This document shows positions 25,318 through 33,372 of a stretch of 64,000 nucleotides of DNA, one piece after another. Position 1 is the stretch's first letter. Each line of letters starts with the position of its first letter. The stretch is taken from positions 18,574-82,573 of the forward strand of contig JAEWOH010000040.1 in NCBI GenBank assembly GCA_023460955.1, read 5' to 3'. The translations under genes and the position numbers were made by a program. A model generated the notes under the pieces. That model made no database searches and was not told where the DNA came from. It saw only the letters and a list, made by a program, of their open reading frames with translations. The stretch is from Bacillota bacterium. Lineage in GTDB: Bacteria; Bacillota; Clostridia; Acetivibrionales; DSM-1351.

Positions 25318-27036
25318 ATGAGAGCCGAACCGATTTACCAAGTCAGGAAAATCTATGATCTCAAAGATATGATGGTTCAAAGTGCAAATTTGTTTGGATC
25401 AAGAAATGCATTTTTAATCAAAGGCAAAAATGGAGAGTATTACTCAAAAACATATACTGAGTTAAAAAGTGAAATTGACGCTCTGGGCACAGCCCTTATA
25501 GATTTGGGGTTAAAAGGCAAGAAAATAGCCATTTTGTCTCAAAATAGAGCTGAATGGTGTACAACATATCTCACTGTTACCGGCGGAGTCGGAATTGTGG
25601 TTCCTCTTGACAGGGAGCTTCCATTTAATGAAATAGAAAACCTTATATCAAGAGCCGGAGTTAGTGCCGTAGTTTTTTCATCCAAGCATAGAAAAGACAT
25701 GGTTAAGCTTTCACAGTCTTCCGAGATTGAGTTTTTTATCGATATGGATTTGGAAGAAGACGATGAAAATAATTTTATATCACTCAAAAGTTTGATTGAA
25801 AAAGGAAAAACTCTGGTATCCAGCGGTGATAGAAGTTATATTGATGCTGTCATAGATCCAGACAAAATGGCAGCACTTATATTCACATCCGGTACAACAG
25901 ATCTTGCAAAAGGTGTTATGCTCTCAAGTAAAAATATAGTCGCGGATGTTATGTCAGTATGCTCGATGCTGTATCTGGATGAAACCGACAGTTCTTTGTC
26001 CATACTACCTCTGCACCATACCTATGAGTGTACGGCAAACTTTCTTGTTATGATGTATAACGGCTGCTGCTTTTCCTTTAATGAAGGTTTAAAATATATA
26101 GTTCAGAATCTTCAAGAAACTAGACCTACTATTTTAATGTTGGTACCCTTGATTCTGGAAAATATGCATAAGAAAATTATCAAGCAGGCTTCAAAGAGTT
26201 TGGTGAGCAATATAAAATTAAATGTTGCTCTGGAAGTAAGCAGTTTTCTATATAATATTTTAAAAATTGATATCCGTAAGAAAATATTTAATCAAGTTCA
26301 CAAAATATTCGGCGGAAGGGTAAGATTAATTATTTCAGGGGCCGCCGCAGTAAACCCCGATGTCTCAAACGACCTGTGCGCTATGGGAGTAAGAATCGTT
26401 CAGGGCTATGGGCTTACTGAATGTTCTCCGATAGTTTCTGTAAATAACGACCGTGGTTACAGACATGATTCTGCCGGTAAAGTTCTTGCAGGAGTTAATG
26501 TAGAAGTAGAAAACATTGGTGAGGACGGTATTGGTGAATTTGTTGTAACAGGTGATAATGTAATGCTGGGTTACTACGAAAATCCTGTAGCTACAAGCAA
26601 GGTTCTCAGAAATGGCCGTCTTTATACAGGAGATTTGGGCTATATTGATGAAGAAGGTTACATTTATATAACCGGAAGAAAGAAGAATGTTATTGTAACA
26701 AAGAACGGAAAAAATATATTCCCTGAAGAGGTTGAAACCTATCTTGCTAAAAGCCAATTTGTCAAGGAAAGTCTTGTATGGGGACGCTTTGATGAAGATA
26801 CGGGAGAAACTGAGGTCAATGCACAGATTGTGGTTGATATTGATGAGATAAAAGAAAAGCTGGGTCTTAATATTATTTCCAAGGATGAGATTTACAAGCT
26901 GATTCAGAGTGAAGTCAGAGAGATTAATAAATTAATGCCTATGTACAAGCGTATCAAGGACTTTACAATCCGCGAAGAGGAGTTTGTGAAGACGACCACA
27001 AAGAAAATCAAGAGATATGTTGAGAATATAGGCTAA
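25318..27036 (+). CDS. AMP-forming acyl-CoA/long-chain fatty acid ligase family
   Basis: A 572-aa ANL-superfamily enzyme. The P-loop is IFTSGTTDLAKGVMLS, motif A5 is QGYGLTECSPIVS, the hinge region is LYTGDLGYIDEEGYIYITGRKKN, and the C-terminal catalytic Lys lies in KTTTKKIKRYVENIG. It activates a carboxylic acid, probably a fatty acid, to the acyl-adenylate and then the thioester. There is no fused carrier or transferase domain. It lies 193 bases after dacF in the same direction and has its own SD (AAAGGGG) and terminator. The acyl chain length is not predictable here. Confidence 0.88.
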   Translation: MRAEPIYQVRKIYDLKDMMVQSANLFGSRNAFLIKGKNGEYYSKTYTELKSEIDALGTALIDLGLKGKKIAILSQNRAEWCTTYLTVTGGVGIVVPLDRELPFNEIENLISRAGVSAVVFSSKHRKDMVKLSQSSEIEFFIDMDLEEDDENNFISLKSLIEKGKTLVSSGDRSYIDAVIDPDKMAALIFTSGTTDLAKGVMLSSKNIVADVMSVCSMLYLDETDSSLSILPLHHTYECTANFLVMMYNGCCFSFNEGLKYIVQNLQETRPTILMLVPLILENMHKKIIKQASKSLVSNIKLNVALEVSSFLYNILKIDIRKKIFNQVHKIFGGRVRLIISGAAAVNPDVSNDLCAMGVRIVQGYGLTECSPIVSVNNDRGYRHDSAGKVLAGVNVEVENIGEDGIGEFVVTGDNVMLGYYENPVATSKVLRNGRLYTGDLGYIDEEGYIYITGRKKNVIVTKNGKNIFPEEVETYLAKSQFVKESLVWGRFDEDTGETEVNAQIVVDIDEIKEKLGLNIISKDEIYKLIQSEVREINKLMPMYKRIKDFTIREEEFVKTTTKKIKRYVENIG

Positions 27037-27079
27037 AGATGACTCGAGACAAACAAATAGAAATTAAATAATAAAATTT

Positions 27080-27109
27080 AAGGTGCAGAAATAGTTCTGC
27101 ACCTTTTTT
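27080..27109 (+). terminator. Terminator of the acyl-CoA ligase gene
   Basis: An 11-bp perfect stem AAGGTGCAGAA/TTCTGCACCTT with loop ATAG runs into six Ts. Confidence 0.93.
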
Positions 27110-27131
27110 GTTTGATAGATTTTATTGTTAT

Positions 27132-27427
27132 GTTCTCAAGTTCAACTTTAATTAATGGTAAGCACGGTAAAAGGGCTTACCTAAGTCAGTTACGACGCTA
27201 AGAGCACTCGCATTCCGCCGATTCATGATCTAACCAATAGTAACTGACGTGAAATTGTTGGTGAAGAACAAACGATAAGACGGCAAATTTACACGATGTA
27301 AATTTGAGCAGCACCCGAGACCAGGATGGTCAAGTTGCTGCGACGTCTTATAAGTTTGTTATGAGCCTTACAATTTCAGGTAAGCTCTTTGTGTACAACC
27401 CATTAATTAAAGTTTGTACGGGAGAAC
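27132..27427. ncRNA. Large structured non-coding element, copy A
   Basis: A 296-bp element closed by nested helices: GTTCTC/GAGAAC (27132-27137, 27422-27427), AACTTTAATTAATGG with its complement (27144-27158, 27400-27414), and AAGGGCTTACCT/AGGTAAGCTCTT (27171-27182, 27378-27389). Inside are a hairpin GTCAGTTAC/GTAACTGAC (27185, 27240), GGTGAAGA (27260-27267), helix ATAAGACG/CGTCTTAT, hairpin AAATTTACA/TGTAAATTT, a GCAGCA...TGCTGC hairpin with loop AGGAT, and ATGAGCC. The same order of helices and single-stranded blocks occurs at 32988-33217 with compensated base changes. Conserved bases are read here on the plus strand, but the true strand is not proved. It fills most of the 27110-27478 gap. 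The class is unknown to me. Confidence 0.7.
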
Positions 27428-27478
27428 GTATAATAAATTACTAAAAAGCTTATAGGTCAAATCTATTTCAACCTAACT

Positions 27479-29095
27479 TTACGACCACATTTCTTTCCTT
27501 AAAGCCTGGATATCTTCATTCTCAAGATATTCGTCATAAGACATTTGTCTGTCTATGATTCCCTTTGGAGTCAACTCAATTATTCTGTTTGCTATTGTCT
27601 GCACAAACTCATGGTCATGTGATGAGAACAGCAAAGTTCCTTTATAGTTGATTAGTCCATTATTAAGTGCGGTTATGGATTCCAAATCAAGATGGTTTGT
27701 TGGTTCGTCCAGTATAAGCACATTTGCTCCTGAAAGCATCATTTTGGCAAGCATACAGCGTACCTTCTCTCCTCCTGAGAGTACAGAAGCCTTTTTAAGT
27801 GCTTCTTCTCCTGAGAATAACATTCTTCCAAGCCAGCCTCTGAGGAAGGTTTCTGTCTGATCCTTTGAATACTGTCTTAACCAGTCAACAAGGTTAAAAT
27901 CGATACCATCAAAATATTCCGAATTATCCCTTGGGAAATAAGCCTGAGAAGTGGTTACACCCCATTTAAAGTCACCGCTGTCAGGTTCCACTTCGCCCAT
28001 AAGAATTTTAAACAATGCTGTTTTTGCATTTCCGTAGGTTCCCACAAAAGCAATCTTATCGCCTTTGTTAACAATAATATTAGCGTCCTTTAATAACTGC
28101 TCGCCTTCTATTTCCTTCGAAACTCCATTGATCATCAGAAGATCATTTCCGGCTTCTCTGTCAGGTTTAAAATCCACAAAAGGATATTTTCTTGAAGACG
28201 GTCTGATGTCCTCCAAGGTCAATTTATCCAACAACTTCTTACGGGAGGTTGCCTGCTTGGATTTGGAGGCGTTGGCACTAAACCTCTGAATAAATTCCTG
28301 AAGCTCCTTGATTCGGGCTTCTGTTTTCTTGTTTGCATCCTTCATCTGCTGAAGTGCCAGCTGACTTGACTGATACCAGAAGTCATAGTTACCCATATAA
28401 AGCTGAATCTTACCAAAATCAATATCTGCAATATGAGTACATACCTGGTTTAAAAAGTGTCTGTCATGGGATACAACAATAACTATGTTTTCAAAGTTGG
28501 CAAGGAAATTTTCCAGCCAGGTTATTGAAGCAATATCCAAGTGGTTTGTAGGTTCGTCCATGAGGAGAATATCAGGATTACCAAATAGCGCCTGGGCAAG
28601 TAAAACTCTTATTTTCTCATTACCGTCCAGGTCTTTCATCAGCTTATAATGGTATTCTTCTCCGATGTTTAAGCCATTGAGCAGTGTAGCAGCATCTGAT
28701 TCTGCCTCCCACCCGTTCATCTCTGCAAACTCTGCTTCAAGTTCAGATAGTTTCATTCCCTCTTCTTCTGTGAAATCAGATTTTGCATAAAGCTTTTCCT
28801 TCTCTTCCATTATTTCTACAAGTCTTTTATGACCCATAATAACAGTTTTAAGGACCTCGAACTCATCATATTCGTAATGGTTCTGTTTGAGAACTGCAAG
28901 TCTTTCTCCCGTCGTAATACTTACGTCACCCTTATTGGGCTCGATTTCACCGGACAGAATTTTCAGAAAGGTTGATTTGCCTGAACCGTTAGCGCCTATT
29001 AAGCCGTAACAATTGCCCTTTGTGAATTTAATATTAACATTTTCGAATAAAGCTCTTCCCCCATATCTAAGGGAAACACCGTTTGCACTAATCAT
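27479..29095 (-). CDS. ABC-F ATPase (YkpA/YbiT type)
   Basis: A 538-aa ABC-F protein with two ABC domains and no membrane part. Domain 1 has Walker A GANGSGKST, the degenerate signature DLDGNEKIR in place of LSGGQ, and Walker B ILLMDEPTNHLD. A linker of charged helices (about 245-320) follows. Domain 2 has an altered Walker A, GTYGNAKTA, with LSGGEKVR and VLILDEPTNHLD. The DLDGNEK form is usual in the YkpA group, proteins thought to work on the ribosome. A drug-resistance role is not shown. The start codon has no close SD; GGAGG lies 42 bases upstream ahead of two tiny frames (see leader). Confidence 0.88.
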   Translation of the reverse strand: MISANGVSLRYGGRALFENVNIKFTKGNCYGLIGANGSGKSTFLKILSGEIEPNKGDVSITTGERLAVLKQNHYEYDEFEVLKTVIMGHKRLVEIMEEKEKLYAKSDFTEEEGMKLSELEAEFAEMNGWEAESDAATLLNGLNIGEEYHYKLMKDLDGNEKIRVLLAQALFGNPDILLMDEPTNHLDIASITWLENFLANFENIVIVVSHDRHFLNQVCTHIADIDFGKIQLYMGNYDFWYQSSQLALQQMKDANKKTEARIKELQEFIQRFSANASKSKQATSRKKLLDKLTLEDIRPSSRKYPFVDFKPDREAGNDLLMINGVSKEIEGEQLLKDANIIVNKGDKIAFVGTYGNAKTALFKILMGEVEPDSGDFKWGVTTSQAYFPRDNSEYFDGIDFNLVDWLRQYSKDQTETFLRGWLGRMLFSGEEALKKASVLSGGEKVRCMLAKMMLSGANVLILDEPTNHLDLESITALNNGLINYKGTLLFSSHDHEFVQTIANRIIELTPKGIIDRQMSYDEYLENEDIQALRKEMWS

Positions 29096-29142
29096 TTTTT
29101 CTTTTTCGGACTGGTTTAGTCATTTACCAGTCATTTACCTCC
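29088..29142 (-). promoter_or_regulatory. Leader of the ABC-F gene with two overlapping mini-frames
   Basis: The SD GGAGG (29138-29142) is followed by ATG ACT GGT AAA TGA (29134-29120), a 4-codon frame. A second ATG (29123) opens a 12-codon-length frame whose stop overlaps the ABC-F start. GACTGGT and ACCAGTC form a hairpin between them. The arrangement would allow translation coupling or attenuation, as known for several ABC-F resistance genes, but could be chance. Confidence 0.35.
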
Positions 29143-29155
29143 ATATATATAATAT

Positions 29156-30514
29156 TTAAATTGAAATATTAGCCCACTTTCCTCGCTTGAATCTTACAAG
29201 ATACATAAAAGATCTTATTGAAAAATCACAAACCAGGGCAATCCATGCAGCAGTTATTCCTGTATTAAATTTTAGTCCTAAAATAAACGTTAAAAATACT
29301 CTAAAGCACCATATTCCCACAAAACTTGTTATCATAACGTAAATTATGTCCCCCGCTCCTCTAAGAGCATTTGAAACAACCGTCACAATTGATACAAAGG
29401 GTTGTGAAAAGCTGAAAATTCTAATTGCACCAGTACCTATGGCTATAATTGAAGGATCCTTAGTGTAAATCCTTATCAGGCTACCAGCAAAAATAAACAA
29501 TAGACTCGATAGTACTACAGTTATTACCAGGCATATTTTTATTGTCTTCCAGCCTGCCTTTTTTGCCAAATCAATTCTTTTTGCACCCAAACTCTGCCCT
29601 ACCATTGTCGTAGCAGATAGACCGAACCCAAATATCGGAACAAAGCATATTGAATTTATTGACATTACAATCTGATAAACTGTTGACGCATTTGTGCCCA
29701 TTTGCGATATAACAACCTGCAGAAGTAGGAAACCTCCCTGCATGATAAGCTGCTCCATTGAAGCAGGAATGCCCACGTGCAGGATTCTTTTCAGCAGTTC
29801 AAAATCAAAACTCCATTTACCTTTCAGACTAAAAGAAAGAGGCATATTTTTGTTGAGTACTACAAAAAGGCTCAGAAGTCCTCCTACACCCCTTGAAATA
29901 CATACCGCTATTGCGGCACCTGTTATACCTTTCTTTTCAATTGTCAAATCGCCAATACTAACCCCATATATTAAAACATAACTCAGAACAATGTTCAATA
30001 TATTTACCACATTCGCAATAAACATCGGAGTTTTGGTATCCCCTGAACCTCTCAATGAGCCGCTTACTATAATATTCAGGAACATTAAGGGCAATGTTAT
30101 CAGGGTAATTTTGAAATAGCCCGTGGCCATTGATATAACATTATTTTCAGCTCCATTAAAAAAAGTTGATATAACAGGTCTTGCTGTTATAATCAATAAC
30201 CCTGCAAGTAATGCAGCAGCCCCAAAGCCTATGATAACACATTCCTTTATGGCTGCCTTTACTTTACTAATATTACCCTCACCAATAAGTCTGGCAATTA
30301 TTACTGTACAGCCCGTAGATAATGCAACAAAAAAAACCTGAATAAAGCCAAATAGTGAATTAATAAAGCCTACGGCAGTTACCGCCTCATTACTAAGGTG
30401 ACCCACAAATGCCAGCGAAACAACTCCGACAATCATAATTAGTAGCTGTTCCAAAACAGCTGGAACAGCTACCTTAAATATACTTCCGGTTATATTATTT
30501 TCGTCTACTATCAT
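29156..30514 (-). CDS. MATE family efflux transporter
   Basis: A 452-aa protein with about twelve hydrophobic segments in two pseudo-symmetrical halves. The first contains GVVSLAFVGHLSNEAVTAVGFINSL and the second QGGFLLLQVVISQMGTNASTVYQIV, with ATTMVGQSLGA between, characteristic of MATE (NorM/DinF-like) antiporters. It probably exports a cationic compound or drug in exchange for Na+ or H+. Its start is two bases before the end of rsfS, so it is probably the last gene of the nadD-yqeK-lytR_C-rsfS transcript. The substrate is unknown. Confidence 0.9.
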   Translation of the reverse strand: MIVDENNITGSIFKVAVPAVLEQLLIMIVGVVSLAFVGHLSNEAVTAVGFINSLFGFIQVFFVALSTGCTVIIARLIGEGNISKVKAAIKECVIIGFGAAALLAGLLIITARPVISTFFNGAENNVISMATGYFKITLITLPLMFLNIIVSGSLRGSGDTKTPMFIANVVNILNIVLSYVLIYGVSIGDLTIEKKGITGAAIAVCISRGVGGLLSLFVVLNKNMPLSFSLKGKWSFDFELLKRILHVGIPASMEQLIMQGGFLLLQVVISQMGTNASTVYQIVMSINSICFVPIFGFGLSATTMVGQSLGAKRIDLAKKAGWKTIKICLVITVVLSSLLFIFAGSLIRIYTKDPSIIAIGTGAIRIFSFSQPFVSIVTVVSNALRGAGDIIYVMITSFVGIWCFRVFLTFILGLKFNTGITAAWIALVCDFSIRSFMYLVRFKRGKWANISI

Positions 30515-30515
30515 T

Positions 30516-30857
30516 TTATCTTATATTAGTCATTACTCCATCCGACCAAAGCCTTTCTAAATTATAGAAACCACGGTCTTCCTGATGGAAAACATGAACA
30601 ACCACGTCAGCATAATCCAGCAAAATCCATCTTGCAGTTTCATAGCCTTCCTTATGATAAGCCTGTAGTCCAATTTCACCCAGTTTAAATTCCACTTCGT
30701 CGGCTATTGATTTTATGTGAGTTGTTGAGGTTCCGCTGCAAATTACAAAATAGTCTGCAATCTCTGTTATATTTTCGATATTAATTATACTTATATCCCT
30801 AGCTTTTTTTTCTTCCATTAAAGCTACAATCTTTTCTACTAATTTTTTTGATTCCAA
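30516..30857 (-). CDS. rsfS: Ribosomal silencing factor RsfS
   Basis: A 113-aa RsfS/Iojap protein: KKLVEKIVALMEEKKARDISIINIENITEIADYFVICSGTSTTHIKSIADEVE, then HKEGYETARWILLDYADVVVHVFHQEDRGFYNLERLW. It binds L14 on the 50S subunit and blocks subunit joining during starvation. The start is set at TTG (30857), eight bases after GAGG; a GTG at 30866 touches the SD. Its neighbours yqeK and nadD are the usual Firmicutes partners. Confidence 0.93.
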   Translation of the reverse strand: MESKKLVEKIVALMEEKKARDISIINIENITEIADYFVICSGTSTTHIKSIADEVEFKLGEIGLQAYHKEGYETARWILLDYADVVVHVFHQEDRGFYNLERLWSDGVMTNIR

Positions 30858-30900
30858 TATATGCACCTCATCCTAAGCTATATTTTTTCTTGAACGATTA

Positions 30901-31416
30901 CTACGGATTAAAATCACTTCCTAATATTATTGTTACATCAAATCTTGATTCCGGCTGAAGTTCTTCTTTGACTACTGAAATCTTTAATGTATTTTTTATG
31001 ACTTCAGTGTTAACGCCCTTCTTTCTGATAATAATCTGTGAAGTTCCTTGTTTATCACTGTTTGTTCCGGCACTGACTGTAAAACCACGGGCTTCCAGCA
31101 TTTCCCTCGTGTCTTCTGCCAAACCGCTTTTATCTGTACAATTAATAACCTCTATAACTAATTTTTTATTGTTTACCGTTGATTGGGCAGCAGTCTCTTT
31201 TGCAGGTTCCTTTGTGACAGGTTCGGTATCAACAATAATTTTTTTTGGAGTGCTGCTCTCTGCAGCCTGCTCCTTTTGAGGCTGTTTTTTTACCTCAACA
31301 ATTTCTTTGTCAAATACACCTGAGTCTCTGGTAAAATTGGCTCCTACTATAATTGATGAAAACAGCAATAAAAAAGTTCCAACTGCATAGAATGCAATTT
31401 TAATAAATTTACTCAT
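30901..31416 (-). CDS. LytR C-terminal-domain membrane protein
   Basis: A 171-aa protein: one N-terminal membrane segment (about residues 7-27), a charged Pro/Lys/Glu-rich linker (30-80) and a C-terminal LytR_C domain (KLVIEVINCTDKSGLAEDTREMLEARGFTVSAG ... IIIRKKGVN). LytR_C usually follows the wall-teichoic-acid ligase domain in LytR-CpsA-Psr proteins; here it stands alone on a membrane anchor facing outward. Its function is unknown. It lies between yqeK and rsfS. Confidence 0.8.
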   Translation of the reverse strand: MSKFIKIAFYAVGTFLLLFSSIIVGANFTRDSGVFDKEIVEVKKQPQKEQAAESSTPKKIIVDTEPVTKEPAKETAAQSTVNNKKLVIEVINCTDKSGLAEDTREMLEARGFTVSAGTNSDKQGTSQIIIRKKGVNTEVIKNTLKISVVKEELQPESRFDVTIILGSDFNP

Positions 31417-31435
31417 GCTCTATTCTTTTATCCCC

Positions 31436-32020
31436 TTACAAATCAGTTTTATTATCAGACAGCAGCATATAAAGTGTATTTCTTGCTCCAATAGTATCGG
31501 GGTGAATTAACCCCTTCTGATCAATGACATACTTTATAATACTGTCAAAAGCGCTCACTAAAGCCCTGTCAATATCCACATAGGCCAGTTTCCTTACGTT
31601 ATCGACCTCAGAGTGTTTTCTGCCCGGCTCTATGTAATCTGCCAAAAATATAATCTTATCCAACATACTCATCCCAGATCGGCCTGTAGTATGGTATCTA
31701 ATAGCCTTTAAAATAGATTCATCGCGAACCTCATATTTTTCCCTGGCCAATATGGCACCAACTTCACCATGCATCAGAAAAACATGCCTTTTTTCTATTT
31801 CATTCAGTTCAATCACATGAATTTTGCAGTATTCAAGAGTTTCAATATCACTGAGTTCTTTTGCACAATCATGTATAAGTCCTGCCACAGCAGCTTTTTC
31901 CCTGTCCACACCATAATGTTCTGCAAGTAAAACAGCCTCTCTCATAGTATTAACCGAGTGTATATACCTTGCGGATTTTAATGACTGCTTTAATAAATAA
32001 TCCATCTGCTCCAACTTCAT
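31436..32020 (-). CDS. yqeK: YqeK HD-domain hydrolase (symmetrical Ap4A hydrolase type)
   Basis: A 194-aa HD-superfamily phosphohydrolase. The metal site is H in HSVNTM, HD in GLIHDCAKEL, and H in FLMHGEVGAILA and RYHTTGRSGM, matching the YqeK family that cleaves diadenosine tetraphosphate to two ADP. It lies 55 bases after nadD, its constant neighbour in Firmicutes. Confidence 0.93.
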   Translation of the reverse strand: MKLEQMDYLLKQSLKSARYIHSVNTMREAVLLAEHYGVDREKAAVAGLIHDCAKELSDIETLEYCKIHVIELNEIEKRHVFLMHGEVGAILAREKYEVRDESILKAIRYHTTGRSGMSMLDKIIFLADYIEPGRKHSEVDNVRKLAYVDIDRALVSAFDSIIKYVIDQKGLIHPDTIGARNTLYMLLSDNKTDL

Positions 32021-32075
32021 ATAATTTAACCTTTTTCCTTTATAAGCTGCATGTAGATAGTTTCAAACCTTGCCT

Positions 32076-32705
32076 TTATCTCAGGTAAAGGCCATTGTCA
32101 TAAATATATTTTTCAACCTCTTCTTTAACCAAATACTTAATAGATTTTCCTGCCCTTACCCTCTCTCTTATAAATGTGGAGGATATCTCAATCAGAGGTA
32201 TTTCAAAACTACTTATTTTTGCATTATATGTTTGCTTAAGGTTTTTGATTTGCTCGTCATAGTCTTCCTTTTTAAAACCCGGTCTCATTAACGAAATAAA
32301 ATTTGTCAAAGTAAACACTTCACCTACATTTCTCCAGGTAAGCAGGTCCATTACCACATCCGCACCAATAATATAGAAGAATTCCGTTCCTGAAGGATAA
32401 ATCAGGCGCAATTGTTTAAGCGTATCAACGGTATAAGTGTAACCGGATCTTTCAACTTCTATAGAAACTGCTTCAAAATTCGCGTTTGACCTTACAGCAG
32501 CTTTAACCATGTTAAGCCTGTGCATTGGTGCAGTAACATATTCATTCTTTTTATGTGGTGGCATCCCTGATGGTACAAAAAGAACCTTATCCAAATGAAA
32601 CTCACTTCTCACCAATTCAGCAACAGTAAGATGCCCTGTGTGAACCGGATCAAAAGTCCCACCACATATACCGATTTTTTGACTTAATTGCCCAGTCTGA
32701 CTCAT
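32076..32705 (-). CDS. nadD: Nicotinate-nucleotide adenylyltransferase NadD
   Basis: A 209-aa nucleotidyltransferase. GICGGTFDPVHTGHL holds the HxGH site, FVPSGMPPHKK is the phosphate/nucleotide loop, and the C-terminal ISSTFIRERVRAGKSIKYLV is the ISSTxxR motif. It makes deamido-NAD from NaMN and ATP. It is the first gene of nadD-yqeK-lytR_C-rsfS. In many clostridia this group follows obg-yhbY; here it lies about 30 kb away. Confidence 0.95.
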   Translation of the reverse strand: MSQTGQLSQKIGICGGTFDPVHTGHLTVAELVRSEFHLDKVLFVPSGMPPHKKNEYVTAPMHRLNMVKAAVRSNANFEAVSIEVERSGYTYTVDTLKQLRLIYPSGTEFFYIIGADVVMDLLTWRNVGEVFTLTNFISLMRPGFKKEDYDEQIKNLKQTYNAKISSFEIPLIEISSTFIRERVRAGKSIKYLVKEEVEKYIYDNGLYLR

Positions 32706-32987
32706 TTGTATTTCCTTAATTATTAATAGTTGACAGTGTTCATTTTTATTAAATACAAGTGATATTATAGCATAAAAATATTAACTATCCATTAATTATT
32801 GCAAAATCTCAGTTGTAAATTTTTTGAATATATTGCGAGATGTGGATATCGGAAGGAAACTTGCTTAAAGAAAATCTCTGTTAATGCATGTTGCCAGTAT
32901 ATTAATCAACTTTCGCCACTACAAAATATTAGTTTTTATTAGCTAGCTTATAGTGCAAATTTTTTAGAAATATATGTAGAAGTAATA

Positions 32988-33217
32988 CAGTACGTGAGTA
33001 CAACTATAATTAATGGGTAGTACGGTTAAAAGCAGGTGCTGAATTTCAAGGTGAAGATCAGGTAATTTAGCAGGCAAAGCGGCAGGACGCCGCTTTGAGC
33101 ATAAGAGACACAGGAAGTGTCTTGTTATGCGACTGCTGAATACCTGATATGAGCCATATGGAATTCTGCATCTGCTTTGGGTGCAAACCATTAATTATAG
33201 TTTGTACGGGAGTACTG
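32988..33217. ncRNA. Large structured non-coding element, copy B
   Basis: A 230-bp relative of the element at 27132-27427. Basal helices are CAGTAC/GTACTG (32988-32993, 33212-33217), AACTATAATTAATGG with its exact complement (33002-33016, 33188-33202) and AAAGCAGGTGC/GCATCTGCTTT (33029-33039, 33168-33178). Inside are GGTGAAGA, helix ATCAGGTA/TACCTGAT, a hairpin AAAGCGGC/GCCGCTTT, a GACAC/GTGTC hairpin with loop AGGAA, then GCGAC and ATGAGCC. The T-to-A change in the second helix is compensated on the other strand, and the other helices also keep pairing with different bases. It lacks the extra hairpin of copy A. It lies in the 667-bp gap between nadD and purD; the rest of that gap is AT-rich with no gene. 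The class is unknown. Confidence 0.7.
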
Positions 33218-33303
33218 TATTAAAAATCTATAATAATAACAAACGTATAGTTATAATTGACACAACATATTTATTTAAATTATTGCGAAAGTTGATGTAT
33301 TAA

Positions 33304-33333
33304 TAAAAACCCGACTGGGTTAACAGTCAGGTT
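33304..33333 (-). terminator. Terminator of the pur operon
   Basis: AACCTGACTG pairs with CAGTCGGGTT (one G-U) around a 6-base loop on the minus strand and is followed by TTTATT. It lies 40 bases after the purD stop. Confidence 0.85.
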
Positions 33334-33372
33334 TAATTTAAGCAAGTTTCACCCGCTATAATTTTATTTGAT

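Noticed and set aside
27132..27427. Group I or group II intron
   Set aside because: I looked for the conserved core segments of group I introns and the domain V pattern of group II introns and found neither; the element is also not inside a gene.
32964..33191. 75-codon minus-strand frame inside structured element B
   Set aside because: The same region in element A does not keep the frame, and the conserved features are helices, so it is non-coding.
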